DNA of 64,000 nt from Kistimonas asteriae (lineage in GTDB: Bacteria; Pseudomonadota; Gammaproteobacteria; Pseudomonadales; Endozoicomonadaceae). The DNA lies in assembly GCF_018263925.1 (NCBI RefSeq), contig NZ_JAEVHF010000003.1, positions 62,001-126,000 of the forward strand, in the 5' to 3' direction. The translations under genes and the position numbers were made by a program. A model generated the notes under the pieces. The model ran no database searches. It had not been told where the DNA came from and saw only the letters and a program-made list of their open reading frames with translations. This document shows positions 18,620 to 27,937 of the stretch, one piece after another; position 1 is the first letter of the stretch; each line of letters starts with the position of its first letter.

Positions 18620-18682
18620 CAGAGGAAACCTCTGCCACTCACCGCAGGATTGCAAAGGCGGGAATAATACCAGAATCCCGCC
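18620..18682. repeat. Two small hairpins in the mvaA-map divergent gap
   Basis: CAGAGG-AAA-CCTCTG at 18620-18634 and GGCGGGA...TCCCGCC at 18657-18682 (12-base loop) are perfect inverted repeats in the 5' region of the mevalonate operon. They lie within 125 bases of the mvaA start on its transcribed side, so they may be operators or leader structures. No function is demonstrated. Confidence 0.55.
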
Positions 18683-18733
18683 GCCGTGCGACAGGCTGGT
18701 AGCGCTTCAGACTATCGCTCGCTGGCAGCCCTT

Positions 18734-18742
18734 TGCTAGAAT
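18734..18742 (+). promoter_or_regulatory. Probable extended -10 promoter of map
   Basis: TGCTAGAAT fits an extended -10 element (TGn plus TATAAT-like hexamer), 52 bases before the map ATG. No good -35 box lies at standard spacing, which is typical of extended -10 promoters. Confidence 0.4.
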
Positions 18743-18794
18743 GGCGCGATAGGCCTGAACAGAAAGGCGAACGATAAGTAATCACACGGTAATC

Positions 18795-19592
18795 ATGACT
18801 GTCATTATCAAAACCCTGGAAGACATCGAGAAAATGCGCATTGCCGGCCGACTGGCCGCCGAAGTGCTGGAAATGATCGGTGCCCATGTTGTTCCCGGTG
18901 TCACTACCGAGGAACTGGATCGCATTTGCCACGACCATATTGTCAACAAGCAGGGCGCCATTCCTGCCCCGCTGAATTACAAGGGATTCCCGAAATCCAT
19001 CTGCACCTCGGTCAACGAAGTGGTCTGCCATGGCATTCCTACCGACAAAAAACCCCTGAAAAGCGGTGATATCATCAATATCGATATCACGGTGATCAAG
19101 GATGGTTACCATGGCGATACCAGCAAGATGTTCATGGTCGGCGATGTCGCCGAGCACGCACAGCGCCTGGCCACCGTCACTCAGGAATGCATGTACAAGG
19201 GCATTGAGCTGGTACGCCCTGGCACACGCCTTGGCGATATCGGTTTTGCCATTGCCCAACATGCCCACGCCAACCATTATTCAGTGGTTGAAGAGTATTG
19301 TGGACACGGCATCGGCAAGGGCTTCCATGAAGAGCCCCAGGTCCTGCACTACGGCCAGCAGGGCACAGGTCTTGAACTGGTGGCGGGCATGACGTTCACC
19401 ATTGAACCCATGATAAATGCCGGCAAAAAGCAAACCAAACTCAAGCCCGATGGCTGGACCGCTGTCACCAAGGATCGCCGCCTCTCTGCCCAGTGGGAAC
19501 ACACCATACTGGTAACCCAGGATGGCGTGGAAATCCTCACACTGCGCAATGATGAGCAGATCCCCTTTACCACCAGTACCTTTACCGCTTAA
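18795..19592 (+). CDS. map: Type I methionine aminopeptidase
   Basis: Removes the initiator methionine from nascent proteins. The 265-residue product shows the five metal ligands in the usual order: NIDITVIKDGYHGDTS (two Asp), CGHGIGKGFHEEP (His), TIEPMI (Glu) and QWEHTILVT (Glu). It normally sits back-to-back with rpsB; here the mevalonate cluster separates them by about 6.9 kb. glnD follows on the same strand after about 90-107 bases containing two hairpins. The Shine-Dalgarno sequence is weak. Confidence 0.97.
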   Translation: MTVIIKTLEDIEKMRIAGRLAAEVLEMIGAHVVPGVTTEELDRICHDHIVNKQGAIPAPLNYKGFPKSICTSVNEVVCHGIPTDKKPLKSGDIINIDITVIKDGYHGDTSKMFMVGDVAEHAQRLATVTQECMYKGIELVRPGTRLGDIGFAIAQHAHANHYSVVEEYCGHGIGKGFHEEPQVLHYGQQGTGLELVAGMTFTIEPMINAGKKQTKLKPDGWTAVTKDRRLSAQWEHTILVTQDGVEILTLRNDEQIPFTTSTFTA

Positions 19593-19621
19593 TCTTCACC
19601 ACGATGATGCAATAATACAAA

Positions 19622-19666
19622 CAGGGTCTCCTTGATGAGACCCTGCTGCTGGCAGCCCGCTGCCAG
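19622..19666 (+). terminator. Two tandem hairpins between map and glnD
   Basis: CAGGGTCTC-CTTGAT-GAGACCCTG (19622-19645) is followed three bases later by a second stem, CTGGCAG-CCCG-CTGCCAG (19649-19666). Neither has a U-tract, so they may be transcript-stabilising or attenuating structures rather than full terminators. Confidence 0.5.
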
Positions 19667-19699
19667 ATATCAGATCCAACGGTGACCAGGATAACCAGA

Positions 19700-22402
19700 A
19701 TGAACGCTGTACTCACCGAACAACAGCAGTCAGAACTCTTTGACCGCGGCCAGTTCCGAGCGGAACTCACCCTCTCCAGCACCGCTATTCCGGCTTACAA
19801 AAAGTGCCTCAAGCAAGCTGAAACCACCATGAACCAGTGGTTCGACGAGGGCGTCCCCATTCAGGCACTGGTCAGGGGACGCGCCTGGCTGATTGATCAG
19901 GTTCTGTCGCTGGCCTGGGAACACCTGTTTGGCGGTCGTGACGATATTGCGTTGCTGGCAGTCGGCGGTTACGGCCGTGGCGAACTCCACCCTTTTTCGG
20001 ATATTGATATCCTGATCCTGCTGCTGCAGGATGACCCCGAGCCTTACCGGGAAAATATTGAACAGTTTCTGACCCTGCTGTGGGACATCAACCTGCAGGT
20101 CGGGTCCAGTGTCCGCTCGGTTGAAGAGTGCGCCCGTCAGGCCAGTACCGACCTGACCATCATTACCAACCTGATGGAATCCCGTACCATCACCGGCCCC
20201 GAACCCCTCCGCAGCCGGATGATGTCCCTGATCAGCACCGACAAAATGTGGCCCAGCCAAACCTACCTGCAGGCTAAATACGAGGAGCAGCGCAGCCGAC
20301 ACCGGAAATTCAACCAGACTGAGTACAACCTGGAACCCAATATCAAGAGTTCACCGGGCGGCCTGCGGGATCTTCACATGCTGGGCTGGATCACCCGGCG
20401 CCATTACGGCACAGACCAGCCGGAAGACCTGGTCAAGGTCGATTTTCTCACCGAAACCGAATACGACATGCTGCTTCGCTCCCGGGACTTTCTCTGGCAG
20501 GTACGCTGGGGACTGCACCGCCTGAGCGGCCGGGCTGAAGACCGTCTGCTGTTTGATTACCAGCGCGGCTTAGCGGCGCATTTTGGCTACCATGACACCA
20601 ATGGCACCCTGGCCATTGAGCAGTTCATGCAGAAGTACTTCCGAGCCGTCATGATTCTGGGCGAACTGAAGGATCTCCTGCTCCAGCACTTTGACGATGA
20701 AATGCTGTCTTCTGACAAGGAAGAAGACATCATCCCGCTGAATGAACGCTTTCAGGTACGCAACAACTATATAGAAGTGATCAACGACCAGGTCTTTTCC
20801 GATTATCCACCAGCGATTCTGGAACTGTTCGTCCTGATGACGCGCAACCCGTTCATCCTTGGGCCCCGCGCCACAACCATTCGCCTGCTGCGAACCCACC
20901 GAAACCTGATTGACGACACCTTCCGGAATGATCCGGAAGTGAACCAGCTGTTTATTGAGTTGATGCGCGCCCCTTATGCCCTGACCGCCAATCTGCGCCG
21001 CATGGTTCGCTACGGTATTCTGGGCAGTTACCTGCCGGAGTTCAGGCGCATCATCGGCCAGATGCAGCATGACCTGTTCCACATCTATACCGTCGATGCC
21101 CATACGCTGCTGCTGATCAAGCATCTTCGCCGCTTCAATTACCAGGAAAGCGAAGAACCTTTCCCGGTCGCCTGCGAAGCCAAACGTCGCATCAACCGCC
21201 CCGAATTACTGTACATTGCCGGCCTGTATCACGACATTGCCAAGGGCCGGGGCGGCGATCACTCCGAACTGGGCGCCGAGGATGCCCTGGCGTTTGGCCA
21301 GAGGCACGGCCTGAGTGAAGCGGACGGCGCCCTGATCGCCTGGCTGGTACGCAACCATCTGGTGATGTCGATGACGGCACAGCGCAAGGATCTGTCCGAT
21401 CCGGAAACCATCAACCACTTCGCCCAACTGGTAGGCGATCGGCGCCACCTGGATTACCTCTATTGCCTGACGGTCGCCGATATCAACGCCACCAACCCGA
21501 CCTTGTGGAATGGCTGGCGCGCCAGCCTGCTGCGCCAACTGTATCGGGAAACCAGCCGTGCCCTGCTACGCGGCCTGGAAAACCCGATCGACAAACACGA
21601 GCTGATTGCTGAAACCCAGCACATCGCCCGGGAATTTCTGCGTGAAAACAGTGTCAACGATACGGCCGTGCAGACACTTTGGGACACCTTGGGAGACGAT
21701 TATTTCCTTCGGCACACACCGGAGGAAATCGCATGGCATGCCTCAGGCATCCTGCACCATGGTGACAGCGATACCCCACTGGTCCTTATCAGGGAAACGA
21801 CAGAACGTCATTTTGAAGGTGGTACAGCCGTTTTTATCTACGCCAAAGACAGCTCCAACCTGTTCGCCGCCACGGCTGCCGCGCTGGATCAACAAAACCT
21901 CAGCATTCACGATGCACGGATTATTACATCGTCGGGCGGTTTCAGCCTGGATACCTTTATCGTACTGGAAAGCAATGGTTCACCGATTGGGGACAACCCC
22001 GGACGCATTGAACGTCTTTGCAACCGCTTAAGCAAAATCCTGAGCAACCCCGACTCTTTCCAGGACATCATACATCGCCGAACGCCCAGGCAATTAAAGC
22101 ATTTCTCGAAAGCGCCTGAGGTCATTATCAGTAATGACATGCTGAATAATCGCACCGTTGTTGAAGTCTATGCGACAGACCGGCCAGGCCTGCTTGCCAT
22201 GATGGGGAAAACCTTTTCGGAACTTGATATCCGTATTCAAAATTCCAAGATCGCCACACTGGGCGAGAAAGTGGAAGATGTCTTTTTCATTACGGATCAA
22301 TCAGGCAATGCCATTAGTGACCAGGACTTATGCAGCCGTTTGAAACAAACGCTATGCATGCGTCTGCAAGACTACGCCAATCAGGACGCACTGGGACAAT
22401 GA
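19700..22402 (+). CDS. glnD: PII uridylyltransferase / uridylyl-removing enzyme GlnD
   Basis: Bifunctional nitrogen sensor that uridylylates or deuridylylates PII proteins according to glutamine level. About 900 residues, normal for the family. The nucleotidyltransferase signature GGYGRGELHPFSDIDIL is near residue 90-106. An HD phosphohydrolase domain has LYIAGLYHDIAKGRGGDHSELG (about 510-530). Two ACT domains close the protein, the second beginning VVEVYATDRPGLLAMMG. The frame also allows a GTG start at 19682, but the ATG at 19700 has AGG nine bases upstream. glnD after map, then dapD downstream, is the ordinary gammaproteobacterial order. Confidence 0.97.
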   Translation: MNAVLTEQQQSELFDRGQFRAELTLSSTAIPAYKKCLKQAETTMNQWFDEGVPIQALVRGRAWLIDQVLSLAWEHLFGGRDDIALLAVGGYGRGELHPFSDIDILILLLQDDPEPYRENIEQFLTLLWDINLQVGSSVRSVEECARQASTDLTIITNLMESRTITGPEPLRSRMMSLISTDKMWPSQTYLQAKYEEQRSRHRKFNQTEYNLEPNIKSSPGGLRDLHMLGWITRRHYGTDQPEDLVKVDFLTETEYDMLLRSRDFLWQVRWGLHRLSGRAEDRLLFDYQRGLAAHFGYHDTNGTLAIEQFMQKYFRAVMILGELKDLLLQHFDDEMLSSDKEEDIIPLNERFQVRNNYIEVINDQVFSDYPPAILELFVLMTRNPFILGPRATTIRLLRTHRNLIDDTFRNDPEVNQLFIELMRAPYALTANLRRMVRYGILGSYLPEFRRIIGQMQHDLFHIYTVDAHTLLLIKHLRRFNYQESEEPFPVACEAKRRINRPELLYIAGLYHDIAKGRGGDHSELGAEDALAFGQRHGLSEADGALIAWLVRNHLVMSMTAQRKDLSDPETINHFAQLVGDRRHLDYLYCLTVADINATNPTLWNGWRASLLRQLYRETSRALLRGLENPIDKHELIAETQHIAREFLRENSVNDTAVQTLWDTLGDDYFLRHTPEEIAWHASGILHHGDSDTPLVLIRETTERHFEGGTAVFIYAKDSSNLFAATAAALDQQNLSIHDARIITSSGGFSLDTFIVLESNGSPIGDNPGRIERLCNRLSKILSNPDSFQDIIHRRTPRQLKHFSKAPEVIISNDMLNNRTVVEVYATDRPGLLAMMGKTFSELDIRIQNSKIATLGEKVEDVFFITDQSGNAISDQDLCSRLKQTLCMRLQDYANQDALGQ

Positions 22403-22409
22403 CGTGAAC

Positions 22410-22440
22410 GCAGTGCTGGTTGCCAGACAATCAGCACTGC
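22410..22440 (+). terminator. Hairpin after glnD
   Basis: A perfect 9-bp stem (GCAGTGCTG / CAGCACTGC) with a 13-base loop, 8 bases past the glnD stop and followed by ATTTCTT. It lies between glnD and the convergent gene ending at 22453. Confidence 0.6.
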
Positions 22441-22452
22441 ATTTCTTCACCG

Positions 22453-24768
22453 CTATTGTTTCGTAGCCTGAAGAACCAAGGGCATTGACCACAAACACGG
22501 CTGTTGCACGTTATCCTTCGCTGCTTCTGGACAGAGACAAACACCATCACAGCAAGCAAACAATAAAATCAGCTGACACCCCTGCACCATGCCATCAATA
22601 CACTCAGGCTGTTCTTTTACGCACAGTGTCACTTGACCGCCTGACGCCTGAACGGCAGCCAATGCTTCCTGAGAAAAGCCGGCAACCAGGTTTTCCATAT
22701 AATGTAACGGCTTGTCGGTCTTGGATGCACTCTCATCAGCGGACACTACATCGGAATTATCTATCGGCAGATGCTCCAGTGAGCTGTCAGGCTCAGGCGC
22801 ATGAGTCGCTGCGTGATCAGCAGCAGATATTTCTTCATTCGTAACTGTGCCTTCATCAGCCGTTTCCGGCTGATCAGATAGGGTTTGAGTTTGCTCGCTA
22901 TCAGCGCTCTCATCATCACCAGGCTTTAGCTGTCCAGTGGCCGATGGATCATCAATAACAACAACGCCCTCTCCCGCCTTTTCTTCTTCGCTACTGACAA
23001 GCGCTTGATCAGACAATGGTTCCTGGTCTTGTTCAGCACCCACGGGCATATCCTGTGCCCCTTCTCCAGAAGGTATCTCAGTGCCTACAGTTATCACGCC
23101 CTCCTGGCTATCGGCAACTTCAGCCTCAAAAGCGTCCTGTTCTGTATTGATTGACACAGACTCAGTCGTCAACTCCTCAAGTGAACCAACCGACTCATCC
23201 GTCATGCCAGAAATCCACTGCGAGTATTCGACAAATGGAATCTGATCCCGGGTTCGGCCAACCATCTGAAGGAATGCCGTGTAAGCCTGAAAATCCTGCT
23301 CATAATCTTGGGAACCCACTGGACTGTACCCAAGAATTGCATCAATTCGATCAATATCCAGGCTATATAGCAGGTCATTATCCGCCGACAGGACTCTGAC
23401 CGGCAGCGCTGGAAAATAGGCCGTCTGTTGCTGGTGATTATGCTGATAGGTCACTGCGCCTTCATTAAGCGCTATCCATAAAACCAGTGGAAATGACGGC
23501 TTAAAATAACTGACCGCACCATTCGCACTCAGCCACGCCTTTATGTCCAAATCATCCGGGGCGCTCTGATAGATGGAATTATATTGGCTCTCATCATAGT
23601 TATTATTTAAGGCCTGCAGTATGTCGATCTGCTTTTTTGGCAACAATTCATGCCAGGCTTCACTATAAGGATCGCTATAACCATGATAACCAAGAAAAAG
23701 AAGATTAGTTTTATCGGCGCCGTAATTGGCGACAGGAACGAATGCATCATTAATCACTGAGGATTCAGGAATCAACTGTGCGTAAAGCCCTCCTGTAAGC
23801 AATAAATCCTTTACACCCAGGGCAGCAATATTGTGCCCTTTATTAAGAAAACTGAACGTATCAAATACCACACCATGATCGCGTAATCGTCCTAGCTCTG
23901 AGAGTGAACCAGACGTCAATGCAGACTGATCAATGGTATCCCACAACAAGATTTTTACCGTTTCCACCCCTTTTCCATAGAGGTCACTGGCAAATGCTGC
24001 CAGTTTTTGAAGGCGTGCAGCATCATAGTACAACATCGATGCATCAACCGGGAAAACAGTCACTGACGCCAAGCGTGATGCCAGCGCTGAATCAATCGCG
24101 ACCTGACGGGTATCAGCAATCATGGACGACTGAACATACAAGTGAATCTTGCCACTGAACCCTTCCAGCTCACGGGCCAATATGACATTAACCTGCTGAC
24201 TCAAATCATCAGCATCAGCAAGTGCCTTTGACCACATGAGCGTGCGCCCACCCCGATCTTCTATCAACGGGTCGCCGTCATGTCGATTAATATACAAGGC
24301 GGCATCTTCTGTACTACCTAAACCGTGTACCAGCGCCCAGGCGTGGGCAAACTCACTCTTCTGATCGGAGAGATAGACGGACTTATACCGTTCAGTCTCA
24401 TAGACTGTAAACAGCTGCACCGTTTTGCCGCACAGGTATTTGGTATCAAACCCCAAGGTTTCTACAATAAATCGCTGATCACCGGCTTTGGCTGGCGTGA
24501 CAGCAATTGTTGCTCGACAGGTTTCCTTTGGGCGGACCAACGGACATGATTGCTTGTCCAGCAAAACCTGTCCATCAGTCTGAGTAATCCGCAATACGAT
24601 ATCAGCGGCTTCTACTGAACGATTCGTGATGGCGAGTTTCAACAACCCTTTATCGCCTTTGACCAAGTCGCCTTCCGTTTCGACCTGAATATGAAACATA
24701 GCCTCAGCCGACACCAGGCTGGAGAATCCACTCAACAACAGGAATAGCCCGATAAACAACGCTTTCAT
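22453..24768 (-). CDS. Large secreted protein of unknown function
   Basis: I do not recognise this 771-residue protein. It has a clear signal peptide (MKALFIGLFLLLSGFSSLVSAEA). An N-terminal beta-rich domain (about 22-125) resembles extracellular Ig-like folds in its pattern (ITNRSVEAADIVLRI). A mixed alpha/beta region spans about 130-525. A long acidic linker rich in Glu, Asp, Ser and Gln (about 530-690) leads to a cysteine-rich C-terminus (about 705-771, with CVKEQPECIDGMVQGC and CCDGVCLC). It has no lipobox, barrel or membrane segment beyond the signal. It starts 10 bases after the neighbouring barrel gene and should be co-transcribed with it. The pair sits between glnD and yffB-dapD, where related genomes usually carry metabolic genes, and looks more AT-rich than its neighbours. 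Confidence 0.8.
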   Translation of the reverse strand: MKALFIGLFLLLSGFSSLVSAEAMFHIQVETEGDLVKGDKGLLKLAITNRSVEAADIVLRITQTDGQVLLDKQSCPLVRPKETCRATIAVTPAKAGDQRFIVETLGFDTKYLCGKTVQLFTVYETERYKSVYLSDQKSEFAHAWALVHGLGSTEDAALYINRHDGDPLIEDRGGRTLMWSKALADADDLSQQVNVILARELEGFSGKIHLYVQSSMIADTRQVAIDSALASRLASVTVFPVDASMLYYDAARLQKLAAFASDLYGKGVETVKILLWDTIDQSALTSGSLSELGRLRDHGVVFDTFSFLNKGHNIAALGVKDLLLTGGLYAQLIPESSVINDAFVPVANYGADKTNLLFLGYHGYSDPYSEAWHELLPKKQIDILQALNNNYDESQYNSIYQSAPDDLDIKAWLSANGAVSYFKPSFPLVLWIALNEGAVTYQHNHQQQTAYFPALPVRVLSADNDLLYSLDIDRIDAILGYSPVGSQDYEQDFQAYTAFLQMVGRTRDQIPFVEYSQWISGMTDESVGSLEELTTESVSINTEQDAFEAEVADSQEGVITVGTEIPSGEGAQDMPVGAEQDQEPLSDQALVSSEEEKAGEGVVVIDDPSATGQLKPGDDESADSEQTQTLSDQPETADEGTVTNEEISAADHAATHAPEPDSSLEHLPIDNSDVVSADESASKTDKPLHYMENLVAGFSQEALAAVQASGGQVTLCVKEQPECIDGMVQGCQLILLFACCDGVCLCPEAAKDNVQQPCLWSMPLVLQATKQ

Positions 24769-24778
24769 AACACGATTC

Positions 24779-25546
24779 TCAGAAATGCCAGATCAATCCC
24801 AGCAGTAACTGCTGGCTAGTCAGATCATCTGTTTTCAGCTTACCGCTATAACGCCCCGGTTTGTCCCGTCCGGACTCCACTTTCCCGAGGTTCGCGTACT
24901 GATAGCCCATATCCAGTAACAGCTCTTCCGATATAGGAATGAGTATGCCAATACCTATCTGCCAAGCTGGCTCATTACGCGTAGCACTTTTAAATGGTGT
25001 GATTGGGTCAGGGCTTTTAGCGGTACTATCTGTCGGAAAAATATCTTTTTCACTGTATCCCGTAAAACGATTACGTGAATAACCCAACCCGGCTGAAATA
25101 TAAGGCTGCAATTCGGGCTCATGCATTAGCCAATAAAAAGCGCCTTCCAGCATTAACCGCTGATGCTGGGTTTTGTATTGATAACTGTAATCCCGAAAGC
25201 TGCCCTCACCATGGAGATCAATGTACCCTTTGTTTTTTATCTCATTTTGCCAATACCACGCAGCCCCCACCGATAATCGATAGGTACGATAATTGAAATC
25301 AATCCCTGCCCCAAGCCCCACCACAGCAGCATTGTCCGATTTATCATGATTCTCGTAAGAATCAATGATGACCTTATTAGCCTGATTAATAACATCCATA
25401 TCTTTTTTTAATTTCGATTCAGTATGGGAGTAACCAAGCAAACCCTTCAAATAATAATCATCGCCATGACTTATTGTTGGTATGCAAAAGGTGATAAACG
25501 TTAAAAACCCTTTGAAGGACATACGCAAACAGGGTGAGATACTCAT
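24779..25546 (-). CDS. Outer-membrane beta-barrel protein, unknown role
   Basis: A 255-residue exported protein with a signal peptide (FLTFITFCIPTISHG) and alternating beta-strand pattern throughout. Glycine/aromatic strands such as GLGAGIDFNYRTYRLSVGAAWYW, PYISAGLGYSRNRF and LLLDMGYQYANLG are typical of 8-stranded OmpA/OmpW-like barrels. The last residues, LLLGLIWHF, end in the C-terminal phenylalanine recognised by BamA. I cannot assign it to a named family. It is first in a two-gene operon with the large secreted protein downstream, which suggests the two act together at the cell surface. The start could also be the ATG at 25522; neither has a good Shine-Dalgarno sequence. Confidence 0.8.
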   Translation of the reverse strand: MSISPCLRMSFKGFLTFITFCIPTISHGDDYYLKGLLGYSHTESKLKKDMDVINQANKVIIDSYENHDKSDNAAVVGLGAGIDFNYRTYRLSVGAAWYWQNEIKNKGYIDLHGEGSFRDYSYQYKTQHQRLMLEGAFYWLMHEPELQPYISAGLGYSRNRFTGYSEKDIFPTDSTAKSPDPITPFKSATRNEPAWQIGIGILIPISEELLLDMGYQYANLGKVESGRDKPGRYSGKLKTDDLTSQQLLLGLIWHF

Positions 25547-25598
25547 ATTGTGCCAGCCTGCCGAACAGCAATATCGTTAGATAATAAAAACCGCTTCC

Positions 25599-25622
25599 TG
25601 TCACGACACGTGTAAAGTGACA
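25599..25622. promoter_or_regulatory. Inverted repeat upstream of the barrel gene
   Basis: TGTCAC and GTGACA arms spaced by 12 bases surround a smaller palindrome (ACACGTGT), 53 bases before the barrel gene start. It could be an operator for the two-gene locus. The rest of the 259-base divergent gap to yffB shows nothing else clear. Confidence 0.35.
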
Positions 25623-25805
25623 ACAATCACCATGTCCATGAAATAAGAATCCATGGCAGTCTAGCCCGCTTTGATCACACTGCAAGCAAGCGCCATTAAA
25701 GCATTGCTGTAGAAACGATAAAATTGATAAAACGCCGGGGGAAAAGACAATACAATACGCGTATGATAAATCCCGGAGCAACAGGGATATACCACAGGAC
25801 ACCCC

Positions 25806-26153
25806 ATGATCACGATGTATGGCATCAGCAACTGTGACACGATCAAAAAAGCCCGTCGCTGGATGGATGAAAATAACATTGCCTACCAGTTTCACGATTA
25901 CCGCAAAGACGGTCTGACCGAAGCCCAACTGACCCAATGGACTGACAGCCTGGGCTGGGAGGCACTGCTTAACCGCCGGGGCACAACCTGGCGCAAGCTC
26001 CCTGAAGCAACCCGTGACACGATCGACCACGCTTCGGCCATTGCCATCATGCTGGAAAACCCGGCCATTATTAAGCGACCCTTACTGGTTGCCGGTGATC
26101 ACTATCAGCTGGGATTTCAGCCCGCACAATGGCAGACGCTCCTGACAAACTGA
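25806..26153 (+). CDS. yffB: ArsC/Spx-family protein YffB
   Basis: Small thioredoxin-fold protein of the ArsC-like family. The 115 residues begin [20 protein letters not shown], with the single conserved cysteine of the YffB subgroup at residue 10, and include YDYRKDG-like and KRPLLVAGD segments. The family is thought to be a glutathione-dependent reductase, but its substrate is unknown. AGGA lies six bases before the ATG. It precedes dapD with a 76-base gap, a very common pairing in Pseudomonas and relatives. Confidence 0.92.
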   Translation: MITMYGISNCDTIKKARRWMDENNIAYQFHDYRKDGLTEAQLTQWTDSLGWEALLNRRGTTWRKLPEATRDTIDHASAIAIMLENPAIIKRPLLVAGDHYQLGFQPAQWQTLLTN

Positions 26154-26229
26154 CAATTGTCGCCAGCAGGCTTGATAATCCGGCAACATGCCCCCATCTC
26201 ACCCGCACAAGGATCAAAGAGAAGAGCAC

Positions 26230-27264
26230 ATGAGCACGTTTTTTTCCCTCGCTGCCGGCATTGGCACCAAGAACAGCAAAGGTGAGTGGCTGGACGTTTA
26301 CTACCCTGCCCCTCTGTTCCAGCCGTCCTTCAAAATGATTGAAAAAATTGGCCCTGTTGTAGGCTATGTGGGCGGCAATGTCGTGGTTGAGCTGGACAAT
26401 CCCACCTGCCACGCACTCGAAAACATCTTCTCTCAGCACGGATTGACCGAGCAGGCGGCCATCATGGCGACCCTCGAGGATTCAGAAAGCCCGAAAATCC
26501 TGACGCTACTGGAAAACGACCTGGCGCCGACCACCACGCCGGAAGCCTATCTCAAGCTTCATCTGATTTCTCATCGCTGCGTCAAACCTCACGGCATCAA
26601 CCTCACGGGTATTTTCCCGCTGCTGCCCAATGTCGCCTGGACCAATGAAGGCGCCATCGACCTGGAAGAACTCCCCCAGCGCCAGCTGCAGGCTCGTGCC
26701 GCCGGCCGGACACTGGAAGTGGCCTGCGTCGACAAATTCCCCAAAATGACCAACTACGTTGTGCCTGCCGGCGTCCGTATCGCGCATTCAGCCCGTGTCC
26801 GGCTTGGCGCCTATGTGGGTGAAGGCACAACCGTCATGCATGAAGGTTTCATTAACTTTAATGCAGGTACCGAAGGCCCGGGCATGATCGAAGGCCGGAT
26901 TTCCGCCGGTGTGTTTGTTGGCAAGGGATCAGATCTGGGTGGCGGCTGCAGTACCATGGGCACCCTGTCCGGCGGCAATGATGTGATCATCTCTGTTGGC
27001 GAAAACTGCCTGATCGGCGCCAATGCCGGTATTGGTATTCCCCTGGGCGACCGCTGCACCGTAGAAGCCGGCCTTTACCTTACCGGTGGTTCCAAAGTGC
27101 AGCTACTGGATGAAAATCGTCAGGTGGTCGAGACCGTCAAAGCCGCCAGCCTGGCCGGCAAGTCTGACCTGCTGTTCCGCCGGAATTCTATCAATGGTGC
27201 CATTGAGTGCCTGACCAACAAGTCGGCTATTGCCTTGAACGAAGAATTGCACGCGCATAACTAA
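26230..27264 (+). CDS. dapD: Tetrahydrodipicolinate N-succinyltransferase DapD
   Basis: Fourth step of lysine/diaminopimelate synthesis, transferring succinyl from succinyl-CoA. The 344 residues correspond to the longer Pseudomonas-type enzyme rather than the 274-residue E. coli type. The C-terminal half is a left-handed beta-helix of hexapeptide repeats, visible in ARVRLGAYVGEGTTVMHEGFINFNAGTEG split over several turns and SVGENCLIGANAGIGIPLG. The ATG at 26230 has AGAGAAGAG before it; 14 further in-frame codons upstream lack family similarity. dapA, an earlier step of the pathway, is at 44.7 kb in this window. Confidence 0.96.
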   Translation: MSTFFSLAAGIGTKNSKGEWLDVYYPAPLFQPSFKMIEKIGPVVGYVGGNVVVELDNPTCHALENIFSQHGLTEQAAIMATLEDSESPKILTLLENDLAPTTTPEAYLKLHLISHRCVKPHGINLTGIFPLLPNVAWTNEGAIDLEELPQRQLQARAAGRTLEVACVDKFPKMTNYVVPAGVRIAHSARVRLGAYVGEGTTVMHEGFINFNAGTEGPGMIEGRISAGVFVGKGSDLGGGCSTMGTLSGGNDVIISVGENCLIGANAGIGIPLGDRCTVEAGLYLTGGSKVQLLDENRQVVETVKAASLAGKSDLLFRRNSINGAIECLTNKSAIALNEELHAHN

Positions 27265-27270
27265 GCATGT

Positions 27271-27313
27271 CCGTCGAAGGTAGCGGGCCATTACCATTAC
27301 CCGCTACCGACGG
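27271..27313 (+). terminator. Hairpin after dapD
   Basis: A long two-part stem: CCGTCG pairs with CGACGG at the base, then GTAGCGGG pairs with CCCGCTAC, with a 12-base loop. It begins 7 bases after the dapD stop. A short T-containing stretch follows; there is no strong U-tract. Confidence 0.65.
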
Positions 27314-27418
27314 CTATTGATACAGACTCCGTTTAGACTTTTCCTGCCTGATACACTCTAATCACGACCGGAATTCACACAATTCCTTTCAGACTGGCCC
27401 GGTGGTACACTCCAGTTA

Positions 27419-27433
27419 GTTAGCCACCCTAAC
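27419..27433. promoter_or_regulatory. Putative MarR operator upstream of marR
   Basis: GTTAG-CCACC-CTAAC, a perfect 5-bp dyad ending 11 bases before the regulator start. The same half-sites recur before the adjacent efflux gene, which suggests autoregulation. Confidence 0.55.
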
Positions 27434-27444
27434 CATTTATTATT

Positions 27445-27891
27445 ATGCATCTTTCTCAGTCATTTGATTACATAGAGCGTTATCTGGCCAAACTCTGGCG
27501 CAGTGACGACGTCGGCAGACAATTCGAACACGTCACGTTTAATGAATACGATTACCTGAAAGCCGTACAGACACTCGGTCGACCAAGGCTGTCTGATCTG
27601 GCCGCTGAAATGCGGGTTCAGAAACCGTCTGCGAGTACCATGGTCGCCAAGCTGGAACGCCGTGATCTACTCAAACGGACGCCTTGCCCGGATGACAGAC
27701 GATCAACACGCGTCAGCCTCACGCGCCAGGGGGAAGCGCTCATGGCACTGGAAGACAAACTATTTGGCGATATGACCCAAAAGATCTGCGCAGCCATGAG
27801 TGAGGAAGAGTACCAGATACTGGAAACACTTCTGGACAAGGCCTGTCGCTGCCTGCAGGACAGCGCTTCAGTAAAATCAACGCCAGATTAA
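27445..27891 (+). CDS. MarR-family transcriptional regulator
   Basis: A 148-residue winged-helix regulator. The recognition region reads LSDLAAEMRVQKPSASTMVAKLERRDLLKRTPCPDDRRSTR in pieces; the DDRR wing motif is diagnostic of MarR. Such proteins are usually repressors released by small aromatic compounds or oxidants. It lies 62 bases upstream of a MATE efflux gene on the same strand, and matching dyads precede both genes, so it probably controls the pump and itself. The start region is AT-rich with no obvious Shine-Dalgarno sequence. Confidence 0.93.
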   Translation: MHLSQSFDYIERYLAKLWRSDDVGRQFEHVTFNEYDYLKAVQTLGRPRLSDLAAEMRVQKPSASTMVAKLERRDLLKRTPCPDDRRSTRVSLTRQGEALMALEDKLFGDMTQKICAAMSEEEYQILETLLDKACRCLQDSASVKSTPD

Positions 27892-27937
27892 AGGATAGCA
27901 GCCGACATATTGATGCCAAGATCACTTTTTATAATTA

